Shown here: positions 1 to 8,369 of the stretch, one piece after another | How the letters are laid out: every line of letters starts with the position of its first letter | Numbering within the stretch: the stretch's first letter is position 1 | Origin: Gammaproteobacteria bacterium | GTDB lineage: Bacteria > Pseudomonadota > Gammaproteobacteria > Steroidobacterales > Steroidobacteraceae | DNA length: 43,340 nucleotides | Assembly (NCBI GenBank): GCA_003164785.1 | Contig: PLUE01000042.1 | Location: 1 to 43,340 of the forward strand | Direction of reading: 5' to 3' | Translations under genes and position numbers: made by a program | Notes under the pieces: model-generated | Seen by the model: only the letters and a program-made list of their open reading frames with translations | Database searches by the model: none | What the model was told of the DNA's origin: nothing

Positions 1-1685
1 AGCGGCGAGAAGGCGTGCACGTGCATCGCAGGAACTGCCGCCTTGACCGCGCGCACGATGTTCAAATAGGTATTGCCGGTGAAGCTCGGATGAATGCCGC
101 CCTGCAGGCACACCTCCGTGGCCCCCGCGGCCCACGCCTCCACCGTGCGTCGCGCGACCTCGTCGAGATCGAGATTGTACGCAGGCCCGCGTAGATCCTT
201 CGATCCTTGGCCCTTCGAGAAAGCGCAGAACCCGCAGTGATACAGGCAGATGTTGGTGTAGTTGATGTTGCGGTTGACGACGTAGGTCACCGTCTCGCCG
301 ACCGACTCGTGCCGCAGCTCATCCGCGGCGGCCAGCACCGCGCCGAGATCGCGCCCCTCGACCGAGAACAGACGCACGAGATCGGTTTCGGTGAGCGCAT
401 GGCCCGCCCGCGCCGCTTGGATGAGGGCACCGATCCTCGCCGAGCCGCGCGCCCGGCCCGATGCCGGGGTCGCCAAGTTCGCCGGCAATTCGCTGCCGGA
501 CCCCGCATGCCAGCGGTCCGGTCGCGCAAAGCCGCGGCTGTCGCTGACGCGCCGCACCCGGGTCGTCATCGCAGGATCGGTCCAGCGCTCGGGTTTCGCG
601 GCATAGGCAGGCGCCAACGCCAGCCGTTCGACCAGATCCCGGCCCGCATCGGCGGTGTCGCGCGCCAGATCCTCGAGGTGCGGCCAGGGTGCCTCCGGAT
701 TCACATGATCCGGCGTCACCGGCGAGACGCCGCCCCAATCGTTAATGCCCGCACGCACCAGGCTCGCGAGCTCGGCCGGCTGCAGATTCGGCGGCGCCTG
801 AATCGACATGCCGGGACCGAACAGGAGGCGCGCCGCGGCGATGGTCCACAGCTGCTCCTCGACCGCAGGCTCCGGCGCCGCCGCCATTTTCGTGCCGGAT
901 TTCGCCTTGAAATTCTGGATGATGAGTTCCTGCAGATGACCGTGCGCGTCGTGAATGGCGCGCAGCGCCAGCAAGGACTCGAGGCGTTCGCGCCGCGTCT
1001 CGCCGATCCCGATCAACAACCCCGTCGTCATCGGAATGTTCAGCTCACCGGCGTCGCGCAGCGTCGCCAGCCGTTTCGCCGGCGCCTTGTCGGGAGATCC
1101 AAAATGCGGACCGCCGCGTTCGCACAGACGGTCGGAGGCGCTCTCCAGCATCAAGCCCATCGACACGCTCACCGGCCGCAGCCGCCGCAGGTCCTCGGCG
1201 CTCATCACGCCCGGGTTCAGGTGCGGCAGCAGCCCCGTCTCGGTCAACACCAAGCGCGCCATGCGTTCGAGATACTCGAGCGTGGTCGCGGCGCCCAGGG
1301 CGCTCAAGGCATCACGGGCCGCCGCATAGCGCGCCTCCGGCTTGTCGCCGAGCGTGAAGAGCGCCTCCTTGCAATCGACGGCCTTGCCGGCCTGCGCGAT
1401 CGCGAGCACCTCCTCGGGGCCGAGATAGGCAGCGTGGAGCCGCCGCGGCGCCTTGGCGAACGTGCAGTAGTGGCAGACATCCCGGCACAGCTGCGTCAGG
1501 GGAATGAATACCTTGCGCGAGTAGGAGACCGACTCGCCGAACCCCGCCAGCGTCAGCGATTCGGCCGTCGGCATGAGGTCCGCGGCGGTCGCCTCGACCA
1601 ACCACGCCAGTGCGTCGCCGGGCTCCGGCCGGCAGCCGCTCTCCGCCGCGCGCAAGAGCGCGCTTAAGCCTGTCGCGCGAGCCAT
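1..1685 (-). CDS. fbiC: FbiC (fused CofG/CofH, 7,8-didemethyl-8-hydroxy-5-deazariboflavin synthase), C-terminus beyond left edge
   Basis: Radical SAM enzyme that makes Fo, the deazaflavin core of coenzyme F420, from tyrosine and 5-amino-6-ribitylaminouracil. I translated it from the sequence because it has no stop codon in the window. It contains two radical SAM clusters. The CofG-half motif CRDVCHYC has cysteines at residues 67, 71 and 74. The CofH-half motif CLYHCGFC has cysteines at 480, 484 and 487 and is followed by the CofH-typical EVCLQGGIHPSFTGNTYL. About 561 residues are visible; fused FbiC proteins are usually around 800-860, so roughly the last third is missing. The ATG at 1685 overlaps the end of cofC by 22 bp, which implies translational coupling. 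It is the last visible gene of the run regulator, oxidoreductase, cofC, fbiC. Identity is secure from the paired motifs; the completeness of the gene cannot be judged here. Confidence 0.95.
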   Translation of the reverse strand, partial: MARATGLSALLRAAESGCRPEPGDALAWLVEATAADLMPTAESLTLAGFGESVSYSRKVFIPLTQLCRDVCHYCTFAKAPRRLHAAYLGPEEVLAIAQAGKAVDCKEALFTLGDKPEARYAAARDALSALGAATTLEYLERMARLVLTETGLLPHLNPGVMSAEDLRRLRPVSVSMGLMLESASDRLCERGGPHFGSPDKAPAKRLATLRDAGELNIPMTTGLLIGIGETRRERLESLLALRAIHDAHGHLQELIIQNFKAKSGTKMAAAPEPAVEEQLWTIAAARLLFGPGMSIQAPPNLQPAELASLVRAGINDWGGVSPVTPDHVNPEAPWPHLEDLARDTADAGRDLVERLALAPAYAAKPERWTDPAMTTRVRRVSDSRGFARPDRWHAGSGSELPANLATPASGRARGSARIGALIQAARAGHALTETDLVRLFSVEGRDLGAVLAAADELRHESVGETVTYVVNRNINYTNICLYHCGFCAFSKGQGSKDLRGPAYNLDLDEVARRTVEAWAAGATEVCLQGGIHPSFTGNTYLNIVRAVKAAVPAMHVHAFSP

Positions 1686-2323
1686 GGCTGTCGGTCGAGC
1701 CGTTCGAGATCGGCAGGCGAATCCACATCGAACTCCAGCCCGGCCAGGTGCAGCACCTGCGGGCTCAAGCCCACGCGCGTCGCCTCCTCCAGATGCAACC
1801 GCCGGCTGTCCGGCCCGAACTGAAATCGGTAGGGCTGCACCGACACGAGACACAGGGCATTCGTGCCGGAGCCGGCCGTGTCGGGGGCGATCGCGAAACC
1901 GCCGCGGCGGCCGGCGCCCACCAAGGCGTCGATGTCGGCCGCCTGCACCGCCGGCAGATCCGCCGGCAGGATCACCACTTCGCGGCAACCAAATTCACGC
2001 AGCATGCGATGCGCCTGCGTCAGCGCGCCATTCAAGGACTCGCCGCTGTCGGCGAGGACCGGCACCTCGCCGGGAACGCAGTCGCGCTCGGGACTCACGA
2101 CGATGACGTGCTGCACCGTTCTCGCCGATCGTGCGGCCGAGACCACCGCCGCCAACATCGAGCGCGCGAGCTCGATGCGCGCCGCCGGCGAGAGCACGCC
2201 CGTCAACCGGGACTTGCAACGGGACCGCTCCTTGATCGCGATCAATGCACAGGCGCCGCGCTGATCGAGACGTCGCGGCCAATCGCCAAACAGTGTCGAA
2301 CTCATGGGGCTCACGCTATCCAT
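1664..2323 (-). CDS. cofC: CofC/FbiD-type guanylyltransferase for F420 biosynthesis
   Basis: 219 residues, the usual length for the CofC family. It activates 2-phospho-L-lactate, phosphoenolpyruvate or 3-phosphoglycerate (depending on lineage) with GTP, giving the intermediate that CofD attaches to Fo. Family features seen are an N-terminal nucleotide-binding stretch with IAIKERSRCKSRLTGVLS, the central VVILPADLPAV, and APDTAGSGTNALCL, typical of this MobA-like fold. Its ATG is one base after the stop of the upstream oxidoreductase and its end overlaps fbiC, so the three are probably translated together. A second ATG six codons in (MSST) is possible. The sequence alone does not say which three-carbon acid is used. 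CofD and CofE, needed to finish F420, are not in the window. Confidence 0.9.
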   Translation of the reverse strand: MDSVSPMSSTLFGDWPRRLDQRGACALIAIKERSRCKSRLTGVLSPAARIELARSMLAAVVSAARSARTVQHVIVVSPERDCVPGEVPVLADSGESLNGALTQAHRMLREFGCREVVILPADLPAVQAADIDALVGAGRRGGFAIAPDTAGSGTNALCLVSVQPYRFQFGPDSRRLHLEEATRVGLSPQVLHLAGLEFDVDSPADLERLDRQPWLARQA

Positions 2324-2324
2324 G

Positions 2325-3233
2325 CTAGCCTCTTTCGACCCGTCCGGCGTCTAAAGTTTCCCCGCCCGGTCGCGGCGCGAGCAGGCCGAGCAGCCCGGTG
2401 TCGGGCTCGCTCGTCGGGCCGAGCGCCTGCACGCACACATGGTCGGCGCCCGCCGCCCAATGCTCGTCGATGCGCGCGCGGATCGTCTGCTCGTCTCCCC
2501 ATACGGTCACCGCATCGATCAGCCGGTCCGAACCGCCGCCCGCGAAGTCCGCATCGCCGAAGCCCAGGCGCCGCCAATTGTTGACGTAATTCGGCAGACC
2601 GAGATACACGGCCAGGAACCCGCGCGCCGTGGCGCGTGCGCGGGCCGGGTCGGTGTCGAGAATCGCCGCCTGCTCCACACACAGCAGCTTGCCCGCGCCC
2701 AGGATTTCGCGCGCCTGGTGCGTATGCTCGGGCGTCACGTTGTACGGATGCGCGCCGTCGGCCGCCTCCGCCGCCAGCTCCAGCATCTTCGGGCCCAGGG
2801 CGGCAAGCACGGTTTTGGGCGGCTCGGCGGGAGCGACCGCGTGGTACGGCGCACGCGCCATGCCCGCCAGGAACGCTCGCATGGTGGTGACCGGCTTGCC
2901 GTACTCGAGATGTCGCACGCCCTCCACGAGCGGCACATGCGAGACCCCCAATCCCAGCAGAAACCGCCCACCCGATTGCTCGTTGAGACCTTTCTGCGCG
3001 GCGGCCGCCGACATCGGATCCCGCGCATAGATATTGGCGATGCCGCTGGCGATGACCAGAGCCGAGCTGTTGGCCAGCAACCACGCCGCCGTGGAAAACA
3101 CCTCCCGCCCCAGGGCCTCCGGCAGCCACAGCGCGCCGTAACCCCAGGCGTCGAGGCGTCGCGCCAAGGCCGCCATGGCCACCGACGACAGCCCGTCCAA
3201 GCCTGCCCACACGCCCAGTTTGTTCATTGTCAT
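2325..3233 (-). CDS. LLM-class oxidoreductase, probably F420-dependent
   Basis: 302-residue luciferase-like (TIM-barrel) protein. The start MTMNKLGVWAGLDGLSS and the segments GYGALWLPEALGREVFSTAAWLLA, split around residues 31-54, and GGRFLLGLGVSH are typical of the F420-dependent LLM subfamily. A GAGGGA ribosome-binding site lies 5-10 bases before the ATG at 3233, which supports this start. It sits 37 bp after the TetR-Rieske gene and one base before cofC. Being embedded among F420 biosynthesis genes makes F420 a more likely cofactor than FMN, but that is inference. The substrate is unknown. Confidence 0.85.
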   Translation of the reverse strand: MTMNKLGVWAGLDGLSSVAMAALARRLDAWGYGALWLPEALGREVFSTAAWLLANSSALVIASGIANIYARDPMSAAAAQKGLNEQSGGRFLLGLGVSHVPLVEGVRHLEYGKPVTTMRAFLAGMARAPYHAVAPAEPPKTVLAALGPKMLELAAEAADGAHPYNVTPEHTHQAREILGAGKLLCVEQAAILDTDPARARATARGFLAVYLGLPNYVNNWRRLGFGDADFAGGGSDRLIDAVTVWGDEQTIRARIDEHWAAGADHVCVQALGPTSEPDTGLLGLLAPRPGGETLDAGRVERG

Positions 3234-3270
3234 TGTCGTCCCTCGCCTCCGGAATGCCAGTATAAGAAAT

Positions 3271-5034
3271 CTAGCGCGCGCGCGACGACCGCTCGATCAA
3301 GAGCGCCGGCACGCGGCCGGCCACGAGCCGGTGAAACCACGCGAGCGCCGGCGCGACCCTCTCCCCCGCGGCCTCGTACCCGAACTCGACCAAGCCCTGT
3401 TGAAGGGATTCCGCCAGCGCCAGGGTGCTGTTGCGCACGTAGGGGCCCAGCCGCCGCGCCAGATACAGGGTCGCGCGGGCGCTGTCATCGGGCGGCATCA
3501 CGCTGTAATCGAGACGCCGCACGCAACTGCGCCCCGCCGCGACCGGCAACACCTGCAACACCGACAGACCGTCGGGACGCGTTTCGATGAGCTGGTTCGG
3601 CGCGATGAATCGCCGGCGCCAGGAAACCTCGGGCAGGCATGCCACGAGACGACGATAGCGCGCCGCGCTCCAACCCTCCCGCACCACCCGCTCGTCCCAC
3701 ACCAGCGAGTCGAATCCCACCCTCGACGACGCGAACGGCGACGATTCAACGGCCGATGACACGGGCGACGCCTCGAGCCACTGTTCGATCAGGATCTTCC
3801 AGTCGGCGGCGACGCAGATCTCGAGTGGCGCCCCCAACATCATCAAGCCCGCCGGCGGCGGCGTGTCGAACCACGCGTCCGGTTCCGCGGACGCGTGTGC
3901 CGTTGCCACCCCGTGCGCCGGGGGTGCACGCACGAACAGGAGCCCTCCGACCGAGCGCAGATCCAACGCCTGCAGATCCGCCCGCCCAGCGCCCGCCGTA
4001 TGCACGCCGGCCAGCGAGAACTGCAGCCCATGCCGTTTGCACGAGATCGTTTGCTCGAACCGGCCGGTGCGCTCGACCTGCAGGGCATGCGGCGACTCGG
4101 GACAGCTGTTGCGCAGGGCGTGCACGCGTCCGGAGGCATCGCGCGTGACCAGCACCCGTTCGACACCCACATCGACCGTCAGGAAATCGCCGGCATGGGG
4201 AATCTGCGACTCGTGGCCCACGACCGCCCACGCACCATGGAACAGCGACTCGCGCTCCATCGCGAAGATGCCGGCATCGTCGTAGGTCCAGGCCGGCAAT
4301 GCGCCGGGCGCGGACGCGGGCGCGTTGGGCACGGTCGGCGCGCCGCCGATGGTCGAGCCCGCGGCGACGTCCAGGTCGAATCGACCGGGGAACACGGAGT
4401 TGAGAAACGCCATACAGCGTCGCTTCGCCGCCGGCCGATCGATGTCGCGCTCCGCTTGAAAGGCGATGTCCTGCCACAGAATTTCCAGCGCCCCGATGAG
4501 CCCCAAGGCGATGCCGTCCGCGTCCAACTGCGTCAGCCGCGACTCGTCGATCAATGCCGCGATGAGTTCGTGCACGAGGATCGCGAAGCTTTCATCCTTC
4601 TGTCCGCAAATGTCGTAGTATTCCTGCCGGGAACTGGCCTCGCCCCAAAATGCGTACCAGACTGAAACCTTGCGGGGACTGGCAATATCCGGATCGAGAA
4701 ACAGGTCGACCATCAAGCGCAGCGCGGCCACCGGCGTGGCCTTCAACTTCGCGACGGGCACGAGCACCTGCTCCTCGAATTCCGTCGCCAGATGCTGCAG
4801 CGACGCGACGAGCATCGCCGCCTTGGAGTCGAAGTAGAATCTGACGATGCCGGGCGACATTTTTGCGAACCCGACCACCTTCGCCACCGTGGTTCGCGAC
4901 GGGCCATGGATGTGTAGAGCCGAAATGCAGGCATCGATCAAGCGCTGGCGCTGTCGGAGCGGCCCCATGCGCGCCCGCGGCTGGGACGCTCTCGGCGCGG
5001 CCGGCCGTTTCGAGGCTTTTTTTCTGCTGCTCAC
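3271..5034 (-). CDS. BetI-like TetR regulator fused to a catalytically degenerate Rieske oxygenase alpha-subunit-like domain
   Basis: A 587-residue protein with an unusual architecture. Residues 23-215 are a TetR repressor closest in look to BetI: helix-turn-helix around 44-72 (PSRTTVAKVVGFAKMSPGIV) and a ligand domain with YAFWGEASSRQEYYD at 127-141. Residues 250-580 resemble the alpha subunit of ring-hydroxylating/glycine betaine (GbcA-type) oxygenases. The Rieske motif keeps C311, C332 and H335, but the first histidine of C-x-H is Glu313. In the mononuclear-iron site, after WKILIEQWLEA at 412-422, both expected histidines are absent (S423/P424 and A428/V429). Electron transfer and oxygenase chemistry are therefore unlikely, and a ligand-sensing role is my inference. 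The start is uncertain: GTG 5034 leaves only 18 bp to the divergent permease gene, while ATG 4968 (MGPLRQRQRL) matches where BetI proteins begin and leaves 84 bp for promoters. It probably heads the LLM-cofC-fbiC operon. Confidence 0.85.
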   Translation of the reverse strand: MSSRKKASKRPAAPRASQPRARMGPLRQRQRLIDACISALHIHGPSRTTVAKVVGFAKMSPGIVRFYFDSKAAMLVASLQHLATEFEEQVLVPVAKLKATPVAALRLMVDLFLDPDIASPRKVSVWYAFWGEASSRQEYYDICGQKDESFAILVHELIAALIDESRLTQLDADGIALGLIGALEILWQDIAFQAERDIDRPAAKRRCMAFLNSVFPGRFDLDVAAGSTIGGAPTVPNAPASAPGALPAWTYDDAGIFAMERESLFHGAWAVVGHESQIPHAGDFLTVDVGVERVLVTRDASGRVHALRNSCPESPHALQVERTGRFEQTISCKRHGLQFSLAGVHTAGAGRADLQALDLRSVGGLLFVRAPPAHGVATAHASAEPDAWFDTPPPAGLMMLGAPLEICVAADWKILIEQWLEASPVSSAVESSPFASSRVGFDSLVWDERVVREGWSAARYRRLVACLPEVSWRRRFIAPNQLIETRPDGLSVLQVLPVAAGRSCVRRLDYSVMPPDDSARATLYLARRLGPYVRNSTLALAESLQQGLVEFGYEAAGERVAPALAWFHRLVAGRVPALLIERSSRAR

Positions 5035-5052
5035 GCGGGAGTACGACCGGAC

Positions 5053-5934
5053 ATGAAACGATACGGTAAATGGCTGATCATTCTGCCGCCGTTGCTGTAC
5101 CTGCTCGTGTTCTTCCTCATTCCCTTCGCGTTCGCCTTGAAGATCAGCCTGGCGGATACCGCCGTGCGCGTGCCGCCGTTCACCGACATTCTATCGCTGA
5201 CACCGGATTGGCATGCCCACCTCGCGTTGAACCTGGGCAATTTCAAGTATCTCTTCACCGACGAAGTGTATGGCCTTTCCTACCTTTATTCGATCAAGAC
5301 CGCCTTTTTTTCGACCCTCATCTGCCTGGCGCTCGGCTACCCGATGGCCTATGCCATCGCCAGGACGTCGAAAAGCACGCAAAGCATCCTGCTGCTGCTC
5401 ATCATCCTGCCGTTTTGGACCTCGTTCCTGCTGCGGGTCTACGCGCTCGAGGGCATCATTCGCGAAACCGGCCTGCTCAACACCGCGCTGCTGCGCTTGG
5501 GGCTCATCGACCATCCCTTGCAGATCATGCGCACCAACTTCGCCGTCTATCTCGGGATCATCTACTCGTACCTCCCGTTCATGGTGTTGCCGCTGTTCGC
5601 GACCCTGGAGAAGCTCGATCATTCGCTGCTCGAGGCCGCCGCGGATTTGGGAAGCCCGCCCTGGCGCGCCTTCATCGACGTGACGCTGCCCATGTCCATG
5701 CCCGGGATCATTGCCGGGTCCATGCTGGTGTTCATCCCCGCGATCGGCGAGTTCGTCATTCCCTCCCTGCTGGGCGGGCCCGACAACCTGATGATCGGCC
5801 GCGTGCTGTGGGACGAGTTCTTCGGCAACCGCGATTGGCCGGTCGCATCGGCCGTGGCCATCGCCTTCCTCGTGCTGTTGGTGGGGCCGATCGCGATCTA
5901 TCAGCATTACAGCACCAAGCAGATGGAAGCCTGA
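5053..5934 (+). CDS. ABC transporter permease, PotB/PotH type
   Basis: 293-residue inner-membrane permease of the polyamine/opine/quaternary-amine importer family. The first membrane segment is at about residues 7-29 and further helices follow. The EAA loop that docks the ATPase is at EAAADLGSPPWRAFIDVTLP (about 194-213). The family segment LPFWTSFLLRVYALEGIIRE is present at about 118-137. The start ATG is preceded by GGGAG at 5037-5041. The stop abuts the ATG of the second permease with no gap. It is divergent from the TetR-Rieske gene, which is its likely regulator. Substrate by context is a polyamine or a trimethylammonium compound; it cannot be told from the permease alone. No ATPase gene adjoins it. 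Confidence 0.92.
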   Translation: MKRYGKWLIILPPLLYLLVFFLIPFAFALKISLADTAVRVPPFTDILSLTPDWHAHLALNLGNFKYLFTDEVYGLSYLYSIKTAFFSTLICLALGYPMAYAIARTSKSTQSILLLLIILPFWTSFLLRVYALEGIIRETGLLNTALLRLGLIDHPLQIMRTNFAVYLGIIYSYLPFMVLPLFATLEKLDHSLLEAAADLGSPPWRAFIDVTLPMSMPGIIAGSMLVFIPAIGEFVIPSLLGGPDNLMIGRVLWDEFFGNRDWPVASAVAIAFLVLLVGPIAIYQHYSTKQMEA

Positions 5935-6765
5935 ATGCCCGAGCGCTTGTCACCCCTGCTGATGTCGATTCTCGCGATCGGCATCGCCATTTTGTACATC
6001 CCCATGCTGGTCCTGATCGGCTACTCCTTCAACGCCTCGGCCCTGGTGAGCGTGTGGGGCGGATTCTCGACCACCTGGTACACCCAGCTGCTGCACAACG
6101 ACCAGATCCTCGACGCCGCGTGGCTTTCCTTGAAGATCGGGGTGGTGGTGTCGACGGTGTCGGTGATCCTGGGCACGCTGGCCGCGATATCCCTGGTGCG
6201 GTTCAAACGGTTTCGCAGCCGGCTGCTGCTGACGGGCATGGTCAACGCCCCGCTGGTGATGCCCGAAATCGTCACCGGCATCACTCAGCTGCTGCTGTTC
6301 GTCTCGATGCTGCACCTGTTCGGCTGGCCGCATCGCGGCTTCATGACCATCGTCATCGCGCACGTCGCGTTCTGCACGGCGTACGCGACCATCACCGTGC
6401 AATCGCGCCTGCAGAGCGCGGACCGTTCGCTGGAGGAAGCCGCCATGGACCTGGGCGCCGGGCCGGTGCGCGCATTCGTGGACACCACCTTGCCCGGCAT
6501 CGCCCCCGCCCTCGCCTCGAGCTGGCTGCTGAGCTTCACGCTGTCGCTCGACGATCTCGTGATTTCGAGCTTCGTCTCCGGACCCGGCGCGAGCACGCTG
6601 CCCATGGTGATCTTCTCCAAGGTGAAGCTCGGCGTGACGCCGGACATCAACGCGCTGGCGAGCCTCATCATCTGCGCGGTCGGCGTCTGCGTGCTGCTCG
6701 CGGGCTATCTCATGCGCCGCACGGAATTGCAGCGTGTGCGGGACGCGCAGCTGTCCGAACAATAG
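5935..6765 (+). CDS. ABC transporter permease, PotC/PotI type
   Basis: 276-residue inner-membrane permease that pairs with the preceding PotB-like subunit; the two genes are directly adjacent (TGA then ATG). About six membrane segments are visible. The EAA motif is EEAAMDLGAGPVRAFVDTTL (about 169-188), followed by the PotC-typical SFTLSLDDLVISSFVSGPG. In the usual potABCD order an ATPase comes first and a binding protein last. Here neither is adjacent: the binding protein is 3.3 kb away on the other strand and the ATPase is not in the window. The gene converges on the Tat-exported oxidoreductase with 83 bp between stops, and I see no clear terminator in that gap. Confidence 0.92.
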   Translation: MPERLSPLLMSILAIGIAILYIPMLVLIGYSFNASALVSVWGGFSTTWYTQLLHNDQILDAAWLSLKIGVVVSTVSVILGTLAAISLVRFKRFRSRLLLTGMVNAPLVMPEIVTGITQLLLFVSMLHLFGWPHRGFMTIVIAHVAFCTAYATITVQSRLQSADRSLEEAAMDLGAGPVRAFVDTTLPGIAPALASSWLLSFTLSLDDLVISSFVSGPGASTLPMVIFSKVKLGVTPDINALASLIICAVGVCVLLAGYLMRRTELQRVRDAQLSEQ

Positions 6766-6848
6766 CCATGGTCGCGCGCTCGGTCAGCGGCACGACCACG
6801 CAGGGCCCATCTGGGTTTCGCAGCAGCCCCTACGGCACACCCACGCGG

Positions 6849-8018
6849 TCAGCCGGCAGCCGTTTGCGTCCTGACTTTTGGCAGCACTTCCCTGCCGTAG
6901 AACTCGATCACCTTTTGCTGGTCGGGCTGACCCGAATGGATGTTGACGATCGTCACGCCGCTGTCGAAGAGCTTCTTGATCGCTTGCACGTGCACGTCCG
7001 GGTTGCTACTGACGGTCCAGTCTCCAAAGACCTTCGGCAATGGCAATTCCGTTTGAGCGCGTTGCTCGATCTGGGCCGGGTCCGGAATGTTCTGGTACCC
7101 CTTGAACGCTTTGGGAATGAAGTTCCATAGCTTGGCTGCCGTCTGCGCCTCGCTTTGCTCGCCGACGACCACGAATGCTTCGACCATCACGGGCATTGCG
7201 CCTGGATCCTTTCCCGCCGAACGGGCTCCCTTTTCCCATTCCCCCTTGTGCTGCTTCCAGGTCTGCGGGTCGGAGATCAGGCCGTCGCCGTGCTCGCCTG
7301 CGAGCTTCATCGCCTTCGGGCCATTCGCAGCCAACAGTAAGGGAATCGATTGAGCCGGTGGATCGTAGAGCTTGCCATCGACCGTGTAATGGGCACCCTT
7401 GTGCTGCACGAGCTGACCCGTCCAGAGTTGGCGGATGATCGTGACAGCCTCGATGAGTCGGTCCCAGCGCTCGCGCCATGCGGGCCATTGGCCCGTCGCC
7501 GCCTGTTCGTTCAACGCTTCCCCGGACCCGAGTCCGAGGAAAATCCTGCCAGGAGAGAGCAAACTCAAGGTCGCGAAAGCCTGCGCTACGACGGCGGGGT
7601 TGTAGCGCAATGTTGGACACGTGACTGCCGGTCCCATCCAGACACGCTGAGTTCGCTGCCCGAGGGCGCCCAACGTCACCCAAGCCTGTCCGGCGTGGCG
7701 CTCGTTCGCCTGCCACGGTTGGAAATGATCGCTCGTCGCCAGGACATCGAACCCAGCCTTTTCCGCCGAGGCGCCGTGTCGTATCAATTCGGGTGCGGGA
7801 AACTGCTCATGGGCTAGCGTGAATGCGACCATGCCTTTGGACAAGCCACCCGAATGACTCATCGGGCGCGCAGCCGCCGCTGCCGAGTTGCCACCCTGTG
7901 CTGCAGCTTCGCTAGCGGCCGGGAGGCCCGCACAGACGGCGGTGACCAGAGCGGACTTCAGCATTTGGCGTCGGGAAGCACCGGCGAAGCCTTCGTCGGC
8001 CTGGATCGAATTCAACAT
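6849..8018 (-). CDS. Tat-exported LLM-class oxidoreductase, F420-dependent glucose-6-phosphate/hydroxymycolate dehydrogenase-like
   Basis: 389 residues. The N-terminus has a twin-arginine signal, SRRQMLKSALVTAVCAG (arginines at 16-17), followed by an Ala-rich cleavage region. The mature part is a luciferase-like barrel of the F420-dependent group: DVLATSDHFQPW, then PAVVAQAFATLSLLSPGRIF, then LGLGSGEALNE, as in Fgd and the exported mycobacterial F420-dependent hydroxymycolic acid dehydrogenase. The start ATG has an AGGAG site 8-12 bases upstream. Tat export means the protein would be folded with its cofactor in the cytoplasm before crossing the membrane. The substrate is unknown. F420 rather than FMN as cofactor is inferred from subfamily resemblance and from cofC-fbiC lying 5 kb away. 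Confidence 0.85.
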   Translation of the reverse strand: MLNSIQADEGFAGASRRQMLKSALVTAVCAGLPAASEAAAQGGNSAAAAARPMSHSGGLSKGMVAFTLAHEQFPAPELIRHGASAEKAGFDVLATSDHFQPWQANERHAGQAWVTLGALGQRTQRVWMGPAVTCPTLRYNPAVVAQAFATLSLLSPGRIFLGLGSGEALNEQAATGQWPAWRERWDRLIEAVTIIRQLWTGQLVQHKGAHYTVDGKLYDPPAQSIPLLLAANGPKAMKLAGEHGDGLISDPQTWKQHKGEWEKGARSAGKDPGAMPVMVEAFVVVGEQSEAQTAAKLWNFIPKAFKGYQNIPDPAQIEQRAQTELPLPKVFGDWTVSSNPDVHVQAIKKLFDSGVTIVNIHSGQPDQQKVIEFYGREVLPKVRTQTAAG

Positions 8019-8147
8019 TGCGCCACTCCTATATCACCCGTGACAAGACACTCGTGTCCAAAGGAGGTTGCGCCAGACCACGAGGGCCTTGCTGTAGGAT
8101 GAAGCCGCAATCTTGGTGGGCGAGCGCGCCCCGCCTGACAACGAGTC

Positions 8148-8179
8148 CTCCTGGCGGACCAAGACACCTCCTGGCGGAC
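8148..8179. repeat. Direct repeat of CTCCTGGCGGAC in the 350-bp gene-free gap
   Basis: Two exact copies of a 12-bp sequence at 8148-8159 and 8168-8179, 20 bp apart start to start (about two helical turns). They lie about 130 bp upstream of the Tat-LLM start and downstream of the tmpB-like stop. They could be tandem regulator sites or chance. Apart from this repeat I see no gene or RNA in 8019-8369. Confidence 0.4.
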
Positions 8180-8369
8180 TAACAGGCCCTCGGCAGTGAT
8201 CGCTGGTCAAAATCGGGATTGTCGTTCCAACGGTACTCGCTCGTTGATCGGCAGCAACGAGCTTCAGGAAACAGGGGACGTCAGCGGCCCGTCGCCGCCC
8301 GCGCGCCAGGTGGACGGCGGCGCATGTTGGTCCGTGCCCGGGTGTCGCCCGGGAGGACCGGCGGCCTCG

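Noticed and set aside
207..1667. 486-codon plus-strand open frame
   Set aside because: Shadow of fbiC: Arg/Ala/Gly/Pro-rich low-information translation, while the minus strand has two radical SAM motifs.
5070..7130. 686-codon plus-strand frame across the permease genes
   Set aside because: It is the +2 shadow of the two permeases; His/Arg/Ala-rich with no domain.
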